From contig JAKSYS010000012.1 of the NCBI GenBank assembly GCA_022925895.1, positions 62,001 through 126,000 of the forward strand: a DNA stretch of 64,000 bases. The letters are read 5' to 3'. This document shows, one piece after another, positions 23,137 through 33,511 of this stretch; positions within the stretch are counted from its first letter, which is position 1, and every line of letters starts with the position of its first letter. Origin of the DNA: Fragilaria crotonensis. Lineage: Eukaryota; Bacillariophyta; Fragilariophyceae; Fragilariales; Fragilariaceae. The notes under the pieces are model-generated. The model made no database searches. It was not told the DNA's origin and was given only the letters and a program-made list of their open reading frames with translations. A program made the position numbers and the translations under genes.

Positions 23137-23590
23137 TTAGGCACCATCGATATAGTTTAGAGTTTTAATTAGACAAAGTAGATGATTCTTTCTACGTTCC
23201 CGTTTCGAATGCTCGATTGGTGCCAATCCTGACAAGGTTGAGTGATTTTGGGGTTTGTGGTGTGATGTTAAGCCATGCCTGTTGCCAGTAACATGGAATG
23301 CCATACCAAACTGATCGAACGTTCTCTTAGAATCATTCGATCATTTCGAACTACAAACTTCAAACTCAAGGTGCTATGCCTGCATCATTAACTGAACAAA
23401 TCGGGTCCGAACGCGAGAGAGAACTAGAAGGAAACCGACACGTGTCCTGAGTGCCCATGTCATGCGGACGTAGCATACGACAGATACTCACCGGAGCACC
23501 CAGTTACTCTGTCGATGACAACAATTTCATGACTTGCAACCTGGAAACTGTATTTCGATGGCAGAGTACAAGTATTTATTATCACCTTTT
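23137..23590. other. convergent spacer, nothing recognised
   Basis: About 450 bp between the 3' ends of the TMX-like and STI1-domain genes. No gene or repeat is seen. Confidence 0.5.
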
Positions 23591-24604
23591 CTACATGATA
23601 TTCTGAAGCTCTTTTACGAAGGCGCTCACTTCTGGGTCATTTTGATATTTGGCAAAAGCTGCTGGATTGGACATGCATTCCTGCATGGCCTGCATCATTT
23701 TGGGATTAGACTGCGCCTTCATCATGAGGTCGCGCACCTTGGGGTTTTGCATCATCTTTTGAGCCTGGCCCATGACGTCAGCTCCTCCGAACGGGCTGCC
23801 ACCACCAAATGGATTGGCTCCCGTTCCACCCATCCCTCCCATACCACCCATACCGCCCATATTCTTCAACATATCAGCGATGCCTCCCATTCCTCCCATA
23901 CCACCAGGCATACCTCCACCTCCGCTTGCACCAAATGGACTCTGCTGACGTTGTGGTTGCTCTGGACTTTGTTTCTTGCGTGGACCTGCATCGTCGGAAG
24001 TCAACACTTCCACGTTGGCATACTCTGCATATCCCTCCTTTGTGTCACCTCCTTGTCGCGAGTCTGCCGACTTATCAACTCCATCCACAACAGCTTCTGC
24101 AAGAGCCTTGGCAAACTCAGATTTTTCGAAAAAGGACCTCGTTGAAATCCCTCGTTTCTCCAATTCCTTCTTCATGTCGCCGGCCTTCATTGACTTAATC
24201 TTTTCCATTTCCTCGGCGAGTCGTTCCGCTCGTGATTTGGATGCAGTTTCAGTTTCGGATGTTGTTGTCGTGGTCGTCGGATCCTTATTGCTGTTGGTGT
24301 TGCTCGCTTCGTCGGGTTTTTGTGGCAAGCCGTCCGCTCGGGCCTTTCGCAAGGCCTCAATCAACTCTTTCTTTTCCAAAAATGCCTTGGTAGAGATCCC
24401 ATATCGCTCTAATTCTTTTTTGATCTCTCCGGCTTTCATCGATTCGATAGTCTCGTCGAGTTGTCCCGATGCTGTGGAAGAAAAGAGTAGGACCGATTGA
24501 TCTTGTCTTAGGGCTAGAAATCCACGTGGAGGACGGACACCGGTGATGAAGGTGCAGGCGGGCGAGACCAAAAGTGACAGGAGGAGGTGCCGAGACATGA
24601 TCAT
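23591..24604 (-). CDS. STI1-domain co-chaperone-like protein with two SAP-like repeats, probably plastid
   Basis: An intronless gene of 337 residues. The start has a hydrophobic signal peptide ending SPACTFITG, an ASAF-like site with phenylalanine, suggesting complex-plastid import. Two copies of a ~36-residue SAP/ARMET-like helical motif follow: SMKAGEIKKELERYGIST (about 55-90) and SMKAGDMKKELEKRGIST (about 138-172). A Gly/Met-rich linker (GGMGGMGG repeats) leads to a C-terminal STI1/DP domain (about 285-337: NPKVRDLMMKA, NPKMMQAM, NPAAFAKYQNDPE). STI1 domains bind hydrophobic clients in Hsp70/Hsp90 co-chaperones and in plastid Tic40. A Tic40-like or plastid chaperone-adaptor role is inferred from the domain and leader only. 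Confidence 0.78.
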   Translation of the reverse strand: MIMSRHLLLSLLVSPACTFITGVRPPRGFLALRQDQSVLLFSSTASGQLDETIESMKAGEIKKELERYGISTKAFLEKKELIEALRKARADGLPQKPDEASNTNSNKDPTTTTTTSETETASKSRAERLAEEMEKIKSMKAGDMKKELEKRGISTRSFFEKSEFAKALAEAVVDGVDKSADSRQGGDTKEGYAEYANVEVLTSDDAGPRKKQSPEQPQRQQSPFGASGGGGMPGGMGGMGGIADMLKNMGGMGGMGGMGGTGANPFGGGSPFGGADVMGQAQKMMQNPKVRDLMMKAQSNPKMMQAMQECMSNPAAFAKYQNDPEVSAFVKELQNIM

Positions 24605-25039
24605 GGCGCAATAATAGTAGGAACAGGAGAGGTGCGATCAATTCAAGAAGTGCAGTTATAGTGTCCACGAATAATGAGGGGTTTGTAAGATCCCGATATG
24701 ACCTGGTCAGCGGGTATATAGAAAGGAATATGATGGGTTCGTGCACTGGTTTGTCGGCAAAAAATGAAAATGATTTCGAGGTGAGTCCGCCTCTCTGACG
24801 TCATACTGCCTATTTTCGACTGTCCACTGTCGTCTGTCTCTTACACTACCGGTAGATGACAGTTGCCAGTACTCCAGTAGAAGAAATGGTATAGTAGTAC
24901 AGTAGCGTCCATACACTACCAAGCGTTCAGTGGTACGCAGTAGTGCTTCTGAACGCATTACTAGTACCAGGTACTGGAGTACAACCGGTGTTCTACTCAA
25001 TAGCATGTACCTACAATGGTACAGTACCAGGTATGACAT
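24605..25039. other. spacer upstream of the ACTATGC satellite
   Basis: About 430 bp upstream of the STI1-domain gene. Includes CTACCGGTAG (24846-24855) and several GTACC/GGTAC words. No gene is seen. Confidence 0.4.
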
Positions 25040-25548
25040 ACTATGCACTATGCACTATGCACTATGCACTATGCACTATGCACTATGCACTATGCACTAT
25101 GCACTATGCACTATGCACTATGCACTATGCACTATGCACTATGCACTATGCACTATGCACTATGCACTATACTATGCACTATGCACTATGCACTATGCAC
25201 TATGCACTATGCACTATGCACTATGCACTATGCACTATGCACTATGCACTATGCACTATGCACTATGCACTATGCACTATGCACTATGCACTATGCACTA
25301 TGCACTATGCACTATGCACTATGCACTATGCACTATGCACTATGCACTATGCACTATGCACTATGCACTATGCACTATGCACTATGCACTATGCACTATG
25401 CACTATGCACTATGCACTATGCACTATGCACTATGCACTATGCACTATGCACTATGCACTATGCACTATGCACTATGCACTATGCACTATGCACTATGCA
25501 CTATGCACTATGCACTATGCACTATGCACTATGCACTATGCACTATGC
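25040..25548. repeat. heptamer satellite (ACTATGC)72
   Basis: 509 bp of almost perfect tandem ACTATGC: 72 full units plus one 5-nt ACTAT unit near 25166-25171 where GC is lost. Since 7 is not a multiple of 3 and no register gives a stop, all three forward frames are open here and spell MHYALCT repeats, which are not genes. The near-perfect homogeneity implies recent expansion. Confidence 0.97.
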
Positions 25549-26055
25549 ATACAGTGCATTCTGAACGCGGTTCCATGCGTCGACTTGTTCAAGATTTACT
25601 GTACTGGTACCAGGTACGGTAGTACTCTCCGTACTACCGATATGTCCGATGTCTGCATGTCATCGACACCACGAATCCCTCGACCCAATCTTAAAGTAGT
25701 AGAGTACTCGAGTACAGAAGTCCGTATCGTACATGTACATAGCACCAGGATCCAAACTCAAACTCTCCACCCTTCGCACACTCGCTGCATCGCCATAGTT
25801 GTTGCCACGCCACCTGACCACATCGATCAAACAGGGAATCAAACGGACGAACACGTAAGTGAGCAGACAGATTTGGTGTGAGGGCCATGGTTGTACTGGT
25901 TGGCATAAAATTGAATGGAATGAACCGAAACGAGCATTTTGAATGATTCGCTTCGATTACTAACTGTATGGCACCTTCTCTTCGCATTTTCCTAGAATGA
26001 GTGAAAGCTCTTCATCATCTCCGACGATCTCTTCTGATGAGTAGTATCGTCGACA
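25549..26055. other. spacer between satellite and MIC10-like gene
   Basis: About 500 bp with no recognisable gene. A short ATG-initiated frame of 15 codons (MSESSSSSPTISSDE, from 25997) ends just before the MIC10-like start and could be an upstream ORF in its leader. Confidence 0.35.
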
Positions 26056-26256
26056 ATGAAAAAAGGCTTGGAGGAAATAATTGTGTGGACTACGACTGGT
26101 CTCGTGGTTGGGAGTTTGGCGGGCGTCGTCTTGGCGCGAGGCGGTGCCAGTGGAGCTCGCAAGGCCTTGGCCGGATTCGGGGGCGGAATTGGGTTCGGAT
26201 CATCGTGGACGAATGTATCCATGGAGTTGGAGAATCTGTTGCAAGACCGGAAGTAA
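26056..26256 (+). CDS. MIC10-like MICOS microprotein
   Basis: A 66-residue protein with two short hydrophobic helices, each with glycine packing motifs: TTGLVVGSLAGVVLARGG and ALAGFGGGIGFGSSW. A W before the first helix and GxGxG in the second are the pattern of MIC10, the cristae-junction membrane-bending subunit of the mitochondrial MICOS complex. Length is close to the family norm. The tail (MELENLLQDRK) is unlike animal MIC10. The ATG has a good context (CGACAATGA). The call is based on glycine pattern, size and topology, and another small hairpin membrane protein remains possible. Confidence 0.55.
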   Translation: MKKGLEEIIVWTTTGLVVGSLAGVVLARGGASGARKALAGFGGGIGFGSSWTNVSMELENLLQDRK

Positions 26257-26699
26257 GGCAATCGCCAGAATAGCAAGGATCGATCGTGGCATTTTGCATG
26301 ATGTCAGCACAATGCTTCACATTAAATCTAGAGAATGTACTCTGCAGGCGTCCCTTTGACTCGAGCGGTATGGATGGATGAATATCACTGCAACAAGCGT
26401 TGGCAAATGGTGATCCAGCCGCGGTGAAATTGAGGTTGTGAAATCGTTGTCCAGGTTGTATTGTACTTCATCTACTGTTAGTACCTGGTACGACTATCAT
26501 ACTACCGATAGAGTGCCTGAATGATGACAGCTGGTGCGTGTACTGGCACTGTTTCAGTGTACCTAGTCGGAGTACTCTTGTACCGTAGTAATCTGTAATC
26601 GGTATCAGGGTGTCGGAAGGGGCAACTGCATAAATCAAAGAGGACCATATTCAGGGGTGATTTTTTTAGGCGGGCGCCACCATATCCCATTAGCCATTA

Positions 26700-26844
26700 G
26701 GTTTCACCAATTTGACGTCAGCGCCCACGTCACAGTAATGATGTCTTCACGTTCAACGTACTGTCATACAGTACTACAGTAAGACAGTAACATACTGAGA
26801 GCATCCTGATGATTGGTACGCGCTGACGTCAAAATGGTGAAACC
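26700..26844. mobile_element. 145-bp MITE with TA target duplication
   Basis: Inverted ends begin GGTTTCACCAATTTGACGTC on the left and the reverse complement on the right, with one mismatch over about 24 bp. They are flanked by TA on both sides (26698-26699, 26845-26846), as for Tc1/mariner-type insertions. The core is a short GTAC/CAGTA-rich stretch. There is no coding capacity. Confidence 0.8.
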
Positions 26845-26905
26845 TAATCGGATCTATATGATAGGGACAATGGACTTTCTGATAACCTGAGCACAATGTA
26901 CTTGT

Positions 26906-28265
26906 ATGGCTGGTTTCACGTCAAAGAAACCTGGCACAGGCTGCAGTATAGATTGTACAGAAGAGAAGATTTGCTGCGTCTGTGACGTCACGTTTAGTGC
27001 ATGTTGTCGTGGTGGAAACAAGGGTTCTACAATGATATTGCACGCCGTCGTTCGCAATACCTACACTCTTTGCAATCAACCCAGCCCTGACAGGAGCCTT
27101 CTCAATACACTTGGCAAGCCAACTGACTAAGTGAGGAGGTTGATTGCACTGATGTCTGACAAAGGCATCCACACCGTTTTGTTCAGGGCTGTCATGTTGC
27201 TTCGTGCCGATGACACGTATGGGCCTCGAATGTCTAATTGTTGGCTTCCTGCTGCAATTTGGGTTGAAGCAATAAGAAAGTCTGGTCACATTGATGCCTC
27301 TCTCATAATTGACGTGCGAGAATTTAATACCGCGATGTCAAAGTCGAGTTTATTTGGAGAACTCATGACAAGGTTTGATGGATCAAACGCAACCGGCGTG
27401 TTCCGTATCAATTACCAACACCAATACTTCTACTATTTCACTGATGACCGACCGACAGGCAAAACCAAAGTTGTTGAAAGGTCCAAGAAGGTGCTCCTTG
27501 AGGCTCTAAAAGATAAGGGAGTGACGCCGCTCCAACAGCAACGAAGGTATACAAAAAAAGAGCTTCAAGATTTTGCGAGGAACAATGGCATTGACGTAGT
27601 TGATGTTAAGGAACAGATTGCTCCGGGATGGGAGGGAAAGCCTAAAGGCCTCCTGCAAGTTCTGGGGGAGCGAGGACTGATCGACAGAGCATCATTAGAA
27701 CAATACACTCTCGAAGGAAGAAAAGACGCAATCACCGGCATTGTGGACTTACGTTACTCACTTCGACACCTTCTGGCCGAATGTTATGATTTCAAAGAAG
27801 AGGAAACCGCTCTTCAGTTTCTAGGTTCTCAGCTTGGCTGGTGAGGGCGTTGAGTACAGCTGGGCACATGCCAAAGCGTTCTATCGACATATGCCATTGT
27901 CAAGGAAACGAGGTCGTGACAACTTTAAACAGCTTGTCAAAGATTGCGCGTGCCCCATCAAGGTTCTAACAAAAGAGAGGATTGAGAAGTTTGCATCACG
28001 AGCGCGAGCATATATATGCACGTACCATCATCTTGAACAACTGCAGCAGCAAGTAGCTGCTGCCGCGGTAAATGAGGATCCAAATTCTTCTGCCACCGCC
28101 AGGATTCGTGTTACCCCAATTCCAACTCACATCAAACAGGAACTTCTATCATACTCCGACATCGAAAGGGTGAAGAAAGACTTCAGGAGTCATAGGTGCG
28201 TTCTTGATTTTGACAGCGGCTTCGTTCATTCCGAGTTGAGGAATGCAAGGGTCGAAGGTGACTAA
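26906..28265 (+). pseudogene. decayed DDE transposase (Tc1/mariner-like DNA transposon)
   Basis: The 3' two-thirds carry a transposase-like pattern: WEGKPKGLLQVLGERGLID, YDFKEEETALQFL, then GEGVEYSWAHAKAFYRHMP (the GxEYSWG-type block near the last catalytic acid) and RIEKFASRARAYICTYH. It is broken. The same frame has a stop at 27128-27130, and around 27834 the frame changes with loss of the dozen or so residues (a P-x-C-H-type segment) normally found between LGS and GEGVEYSW. The N-terminal part (26906-27130) is cysteine-rich and unrecognised. No terminal repeats could be matched to it; the TA-flanked MITE just upstream has different visible ends. The superfamily placement is tentative. Confidence 0.6.
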
Positions 28266-29335
28266 CTACGATTGTGAGAGTGTGAATGTGTAACAAAAAA
28301 GATATGGATTGCAGAATTATTCGGCGGAATTTTACTCTGGGATTTTGTATGCGTAGCATGAAACATACCGAGCTGTACGCGAGGATGGTCGAGAGTGAAA
28401 CCAGCCATACCGGTACAAGTACTCGTGAAAACCATTTCGCGGCAGTGGTGGGTGGGCGCGTATGAGATGGCAGGAGGCAGGCAATCTGTTTCCGCGGTCG
28501 CAAATTAGCAATGCTCATTCACTACTGAGTTCTCCGTACGTGCTTCTTTTCTACTGAAATATTACCGTTGTATCTTTCTATGACATTCTGCTATGTCATA
28601 ATTCATACCAGTCTTGTTTGTTCCAAATCATTCTGTGTGCTCGCCATTACTCCGAGTACTCAACTGTCCGTCTTCCGTCCTGATAGCCACGTTTGGAGTT
28701 CCGCACAAGACGTTGCTTCAAATAATTTAGCTTATGAATATCGCGACAGGAGTATAAAATCGTATGGAGAATGTCCTTGCATTCCTGAATTCCCGTATAA
28801 ACTAGGATTCCAAGGCAGGCACGCGGCACGCACTCCAGCGTGGTCTCCCACCTCGTCAAGTGCTTGGCTTTCGATCCCAACTGTTAACGGCATCGCTCAC
28901 CGCTCAATACGGTCCTTCATTGCCATTGCCGCCATCGTTGGAGTAGCTTCGAGCCGTTCACGCAATCTCGTTTTCTTTATATTGCAGCATTGTTTATATT
29001 GTCCTCAGTTATTGTAGCATCCGAAGTGGACGCACAATTGCCAGTTCTATTTTTCAATATTGTCGGTACAGTTCGACTCCGGTCATCGCTCGTTCCTACG
29101 GAAATTGATACCAGCTACTGAAATTTCTGCACAACCTGTAGTAGCGCCATCGCATTGCTAAGGTTTTCCGGTTCTTTGAGGTAGGTTTGATCCCTGTCAA
29201 TCATCACAAGAAATGTCCTCATGGACTTGGACTCACGCAAACTCAACTCCTTGTTTCCTTTTCTCACCCCAATGTTGGCGACCAAACAAAATCTGTAAAC
29301 GCAGTAAGATCAGTTTTCCTCCTGCCCTTTACTGT
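28266..29335. other. intergenic region, no recognisable gene
   Basis: About 1.07 kb upstream of the FHA-PP2C gene. One frame of 149 codons (28568-29017) shows no domain and unconvincing composition. The first exon or 5' UTR of the FHA-PP2C gene may begin here. Confidence 0.45.
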
Positions 29336-31525
29336 ATGACTGAGTTGAAATCATTGACGGGGGTTGATAAAGAAAACACTACTACAATGGCAAGCGCTAC
29401 AGTTCCAGATTCAAACACGTGGGGATCTGCGCCAGCAAGCAATAGTGGAGGAACGGCTGGGCTTCTCAGCTTTGTTACCGGAACGAACGGTGCTGCTTCA
29501 AAACCTGATTCTCGAGTTGATCGAGATGCCTGGACCTTGGGTGGGCGGCAGTTTGCATCCAGCCGAGAAGTTTACACCAGGTCCTTGTATAGGATATGCC
29601 TAAAGTTCACAACCTCGGAGGATGAAGATGAAGGAAAACCAGAACCGGCTACTGCCTTTTGGACTTTGTATGGACGATCCACCACAATCGGTAATGGAGG
29701 CCCTTCCTCGCACACTCCCGACGATATATGTCGTCGCATGGACGATTCCATGACTGGACCGTCTGCTGGTCTTTTATCGCGTTTGAACGACCTCGATGGC
29801 GAGCTCGCTGCTGCTCATGCCCAGCGATCCGGGATGACAACTGGCTGGCATGTTCGCGGTGATAGAGGTGATGCAGCGGTGCGAGTTGGTAAAGCCAAGG
29901 TCTTCAATAGCAACCAAACTGGACCCGATGGACTCCGCCGTGATGCGCAAATTTTGACCCTAGATGCCGATCGCTGGGCGTTGATCAAGGGAACTTCCTT
30001 CGCAGCTGGAAATTCGGTTTTTAACGTGGAAGACTACAACGAAGCCAAGCAAAGGATAACGATTCATTGCTCTAAAGGACCGATGCGCGGAAAATTGATC
30101 GATGTTCATGCTTCGCGATGCCCCTTTGTCTTTGGAAGAGCCCACGAGGCAGACCTTTGTATCATGGATCGAGAATTGAGTCGTCGACATGGAGCAATCC
30201 TGTATGTTCCTTCTCCTAACAATCGAAAGGGCAAGGGAAAAGCCGGCGGTGTCTTTATATTGACTGACTTGGAAAGTACGGTGAGTAGCCTGGCAGTGGA
30301 GCGAGTATCTTCCGAGCTGAATTTGCGATCAAATCACTGACTCTGTTGTGTGAACGTTTTAGAATGGATCCTATTTGAGACTTGTTGGACCCTACGCACA
30401 CAAAGGTCTAGGAGCTCTGAGCATTGGGGACGAGTTCATCGTGGGCAGAACTGGGTTTTCCGTTAATCGATTTGATTACGGAATCTCAGAAGCAATTGGT
30501 GCCCGGCCAACAATGGAAGATAGAACAGTGGTTTTTCAATCGCTCTTGTACGAAACACGACATGGATACTTTAATGGCGAAGCAAAGAAGATCTAACGGA
30601 GTTGGCCATGACAGCATTCGCAGCTGTCTTCGACGGTCACGGTGGAGATGAGTGCTCCAACTATTTGGTTGAGGCTTTACGCAATCAACTTCGAGCTGAA
30701 ATGCTCGAACATCGAGTGGCCCTTCGAGAGGCGATTGAGCAAAGTCGTGCTATTCGAAACAAGTCCGAGCAAACGGAAGACCCTGCTTCAGAACTCATGC
30801 GAAAAATCCTCAAGACGTCGTACTTGAGAACTGACAAGGAATTTATTTCTCCCAAGAATGCTCCGCAGAGCGGCTCCACTGCGGCGACTGTTATTTTGCT
30901 CGGACGGCGGTTGTTTGCAGCCAACGTTGGCGACAGTCGAGTCGTTCTATGTAGAAACGGTGGCCAATGTGTTGAGTTGACTAGTGATCATAAGCCGAGT
31001 CGGCCTGATGAGGCTGCTCGTGTACGAGCAGCTGGTGGCTTCATTTTACATAAGCGTGTGATGGGTGAGCTTGCAATTACGAGAGCGTTTGGTGACAAGT
31101 CATTCAAGATGGGAATAAAGGCTATGCTGGAGGAGGATGTCGATGAACTTGCAAACAGCGAAAATGAACAAGCGAAAGACCTGACCGCACCACTTGTCAG
31201 CGCCGAACCAGAAATTGCTTCCATGGTGAGTTATTGAATAATTCATTCCTAGCTTGCGCTGTCTCTTGGCATCCTCGTCTTACCACACCGTTCTCCGCAG
31301 ATTTTAAGTCATAATGACGAGTTCTTGTTGTTGGCTTGCGATGGATTATTCGATGTATTCAGATCACAAGACGCCATTGCCCTTGCAAGACAAGAATTGA
31401 TTGCACACAGAGGAGAGCCCGCGGAAGTTGCCAGGATCCTAAGTGATCAAGCTATTCGCGTCCGAAGAAGCCGAGACAATGTGTCGATTCTCGTCATCGT
31501 GTTACGGCCATTCTGGGAGTTGTAA
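29336..31525 (+). CDS. FHA domain-PP2C protein phosphatase fusion, apparent 1-nt frameshift
   Basis: Three exons (29336-30280, 30363-31225, 31301-31525) with 82- and 75-bp GT-AG introns give about 677 residues. An FHA phosphothreonine-binding domain comes first (FVFGRAHEADLCIMD, LSRRHGAIL, TDLESTNGSYLR; the NGSY turn is split by intron 1). A complete PP2C (PPM) catalytic domain follows: TMEDR, AVFDGHGG, GSTAATVILLG, AANVGDSRVVL, SDHKPSRPDE, ITRAFGD, LLACDGLFD, RSRDNVSI. All metal-binding aspartates are present. It should dephosphorylate Ser/Thr targets recruited through FHA, a logic known from plant KAPP. Near 30578-30588 one A appears to be missing from an A run (FNGEAK to EDLTELAM). The start is uncertain: ATGs at 29213, 29336 and 29387 share the frame. 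Confidence 0.88.
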
Positions 31526-31816
31526 GGTTCATATTGTTGCTTCAGAACAGGACAATAAATACAACTTTTGCCACTTTTATCTTGCCGGCCTCTTTCGATC
31601 TGCAATCCATATCTTAGGTTCAATTGGAACCGACGTATGCATACAGCACTGAGGAAAAACACTAGAGAACAGAGAATACAACGCGTGACTCCCTTCCTAT
31701 ATCATTGTTCATGATCCTCAGCATAGGGATGCCCCAGTGTCAAATAATATTCTATCGCATATGCGGCGTATCTAAACTCGTAGTTCTGCACTTTGATATG
31801 GTGGATGTCGTTGGTG
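31526..31816. other. convergent spacer, nothing recognised
   Basis: 290 bp between the 3' ends of the FHA-PP2C and rhomboid-like genes. Nothing is identified. Confidence 0.4.
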
Positions 31817-32889
31817 TTACTGCATTGTCGATTGGTCGACTGGGGCTCTGAAGGCCACGAATAACATCGGCACTACCCAAAGCTTTAACAGCGCCAACCC
31901 ACTCAAGAGTCTTAGCATTCCCTTGGGTTTCACAGTTCCCTTGTCCATTTTTGACACTACAGGCGACCATCCCAGTCCGTAAAAGGTCCAACCAAAGAAT
32001 GAGCCACCTATTGCACCCACAACGGAGTTTGTCGGTTCCGAAAGAGAAAGAATAACTATGGCAATAGCAGTGATGAATAAGACGAATCTCTGCCTAGGTC
32101 TCGCTCCGCCTGCTGCGCAGATGACTCCACTTGACCCCCAGGTAGCTGCCCCCGCGACTCCATAAAAATCAAAAGCCATCATCCATATTTGCCCCGTGAA
32201 GACGGCTATAAGGTATAGGTAACACCACTTTCGGGTCGGTTGTGCACCGCCCCATCGAAGGGCTCGCCAGGACCAAAGAACGAGCAACCATTGTACAACG
32301 GAAGTAGACATGAAGGTAGATGTCAACATTCGCCACCATTGTCCGTGTTCTAGTACTTGATATGGCATAAAGGCGCCAAACCGTTGCAATGTAGCAGTGG
32401 AAGGCGATACCATGGCAGAGTCCAACGCACCACATCAACATCATACCCCAGCCGGTAAGACAGATACGCAATGTAACAATCGTGAATCGCTAGCGCTAGC
32501 AAATGAGACCCCGGGAGCGCCACGACCACGTTTCCCCAATGAAAGAATCCCCTTAATCGGTCGTTGGCGTCAATTGTTTGAAACAGCAAAGGATTTCCAT
32601 CATCCCACATCGGATGTATCTTGGATCGATCACCTCGTTTGACTATTCCCAGCAATGCCGATCGTTCGTTTGCCATACTATCATTCAAAGCTTGCTTGTA
32701 CGGAGCCAGTTTTTCTTCATCTTCCTCGTCGAAAGCGATAGGCGAGACCCGAGCTCCTATCCACGAGGTGTCGTGGCTAACTGGTAATCTTTCGCTCCTC
32801 GCCATGATGGTGCGGGATGTGTGGTAGGGATCAAAGGGAGCATGGAAGTCACTTCCGTCGCTGGACGTGCTGTCGTAGTCGGCGTCCAT
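31817..32889 (-). CDS. rhomboid-superfamily membrane protein, probably non-proteolytic; apparent frameshift
   Basis: About 357 residues. An acidic Ser/Asp-rich cytosolic N-terminus (about 1-120) precedes 5-7 membrane segments. The order is rhomboid-like: LQRFGAFMPYQVLEHGQWWRMLTSTFM equivalents (the WR motif before TM2), then GAATWGSSGVICAAGG, matching the GxSG serine motif. The usual catalytic histidine (AHLGG-type) is replaced in SVVGAIGGSFFG, and the TM2 HxxxN-type residues are also absent (STSVVQWLL). It is therefore predicted to be an inactive rhomboid (pseudoprotease) that may act in membrane-protein trafficking. The frame changes near 32425-32430 (one G apparently missing in GTGGTG(G)CG); no intron fits. 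The start is ATG 32889. Confidence 0.68.
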
Positions 32890-33511
32890 GGTAGGATTAG
32901 AATGTCGGCATGCTGTTGTACTGTACGGCTCCAGGCTCCAGACTCATGAGTACTGTCGTACTGTGCTGCGGAAATGCGGTACTCCAGTATTGGTTATTCT
33001 CGTACTGCAAGAACGTAAGAAGAATGAATTAATTCTACAGTATGGTAACGTATGACATACTAGTACAAGTAATCATTATGGAGTACTCCGAGTACCAGGT
33101 ACCTGGAACCAGTATTCCTAGTACCGGATACCGCAGTACTCCAGTACTACCGGTAGCCCATACGCCGTGGACGTAATCGAACCCTTCATAGCGGCAGTGG
33201 CGAAGAGATGTATAGTAGACCTGAATACAGTAGTACGTATTACTGGTTACTGTAGTAGCTGGTTTGCCTCGGAGTCTCGGAGATCGGAGTATCATACAGT
33301 ACATTTATATCATATATACCGGTAGTTTACATACTCGGAATAGAACTTTTATGTCCGTTGACAACACTTCAGTAGATGACTTGACGTCATCGTTGACATC
33401 ACTTGAATCTTTCGTGTCAGATGTCTTTGTCGCGGTGCTTCACACATCCACCGAGCTGATCCGACATAAAAGAGTAACATTCTCCTCACCTGCGCTATTA
33501 TCGATACATCT
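32890..33511. promoter_or_regulatory. divergent intergenic region with dense GTAC/ACCGGT palindromes
   Basis: About 620 bp between the divergent rhomboid-like and bestrophin genes. It contains many overlapping palindromic words: GGTACCTGG, AGTACTCCGAGTACC, CTACCGGTAG (33147-33156) and TACCGGTAG (33317-33325). From 33350 an open frame (MSVDNTSVDDLTSSL) may be 5' bestrophin coding sequence in another frame. Confidence 0.45.

Noticed and set aside
24930-25881. Long plus-strand frames encoding MHYALCT repeats
   Set aside because: They are the ACTATGC satellite read in three frames; a 7-bp repeat without stop keeps every frame open.
28568-29017. 149-codon plus-strand frame
   Set aside because: No domain, no signal or compositional support; treated as intergenic.
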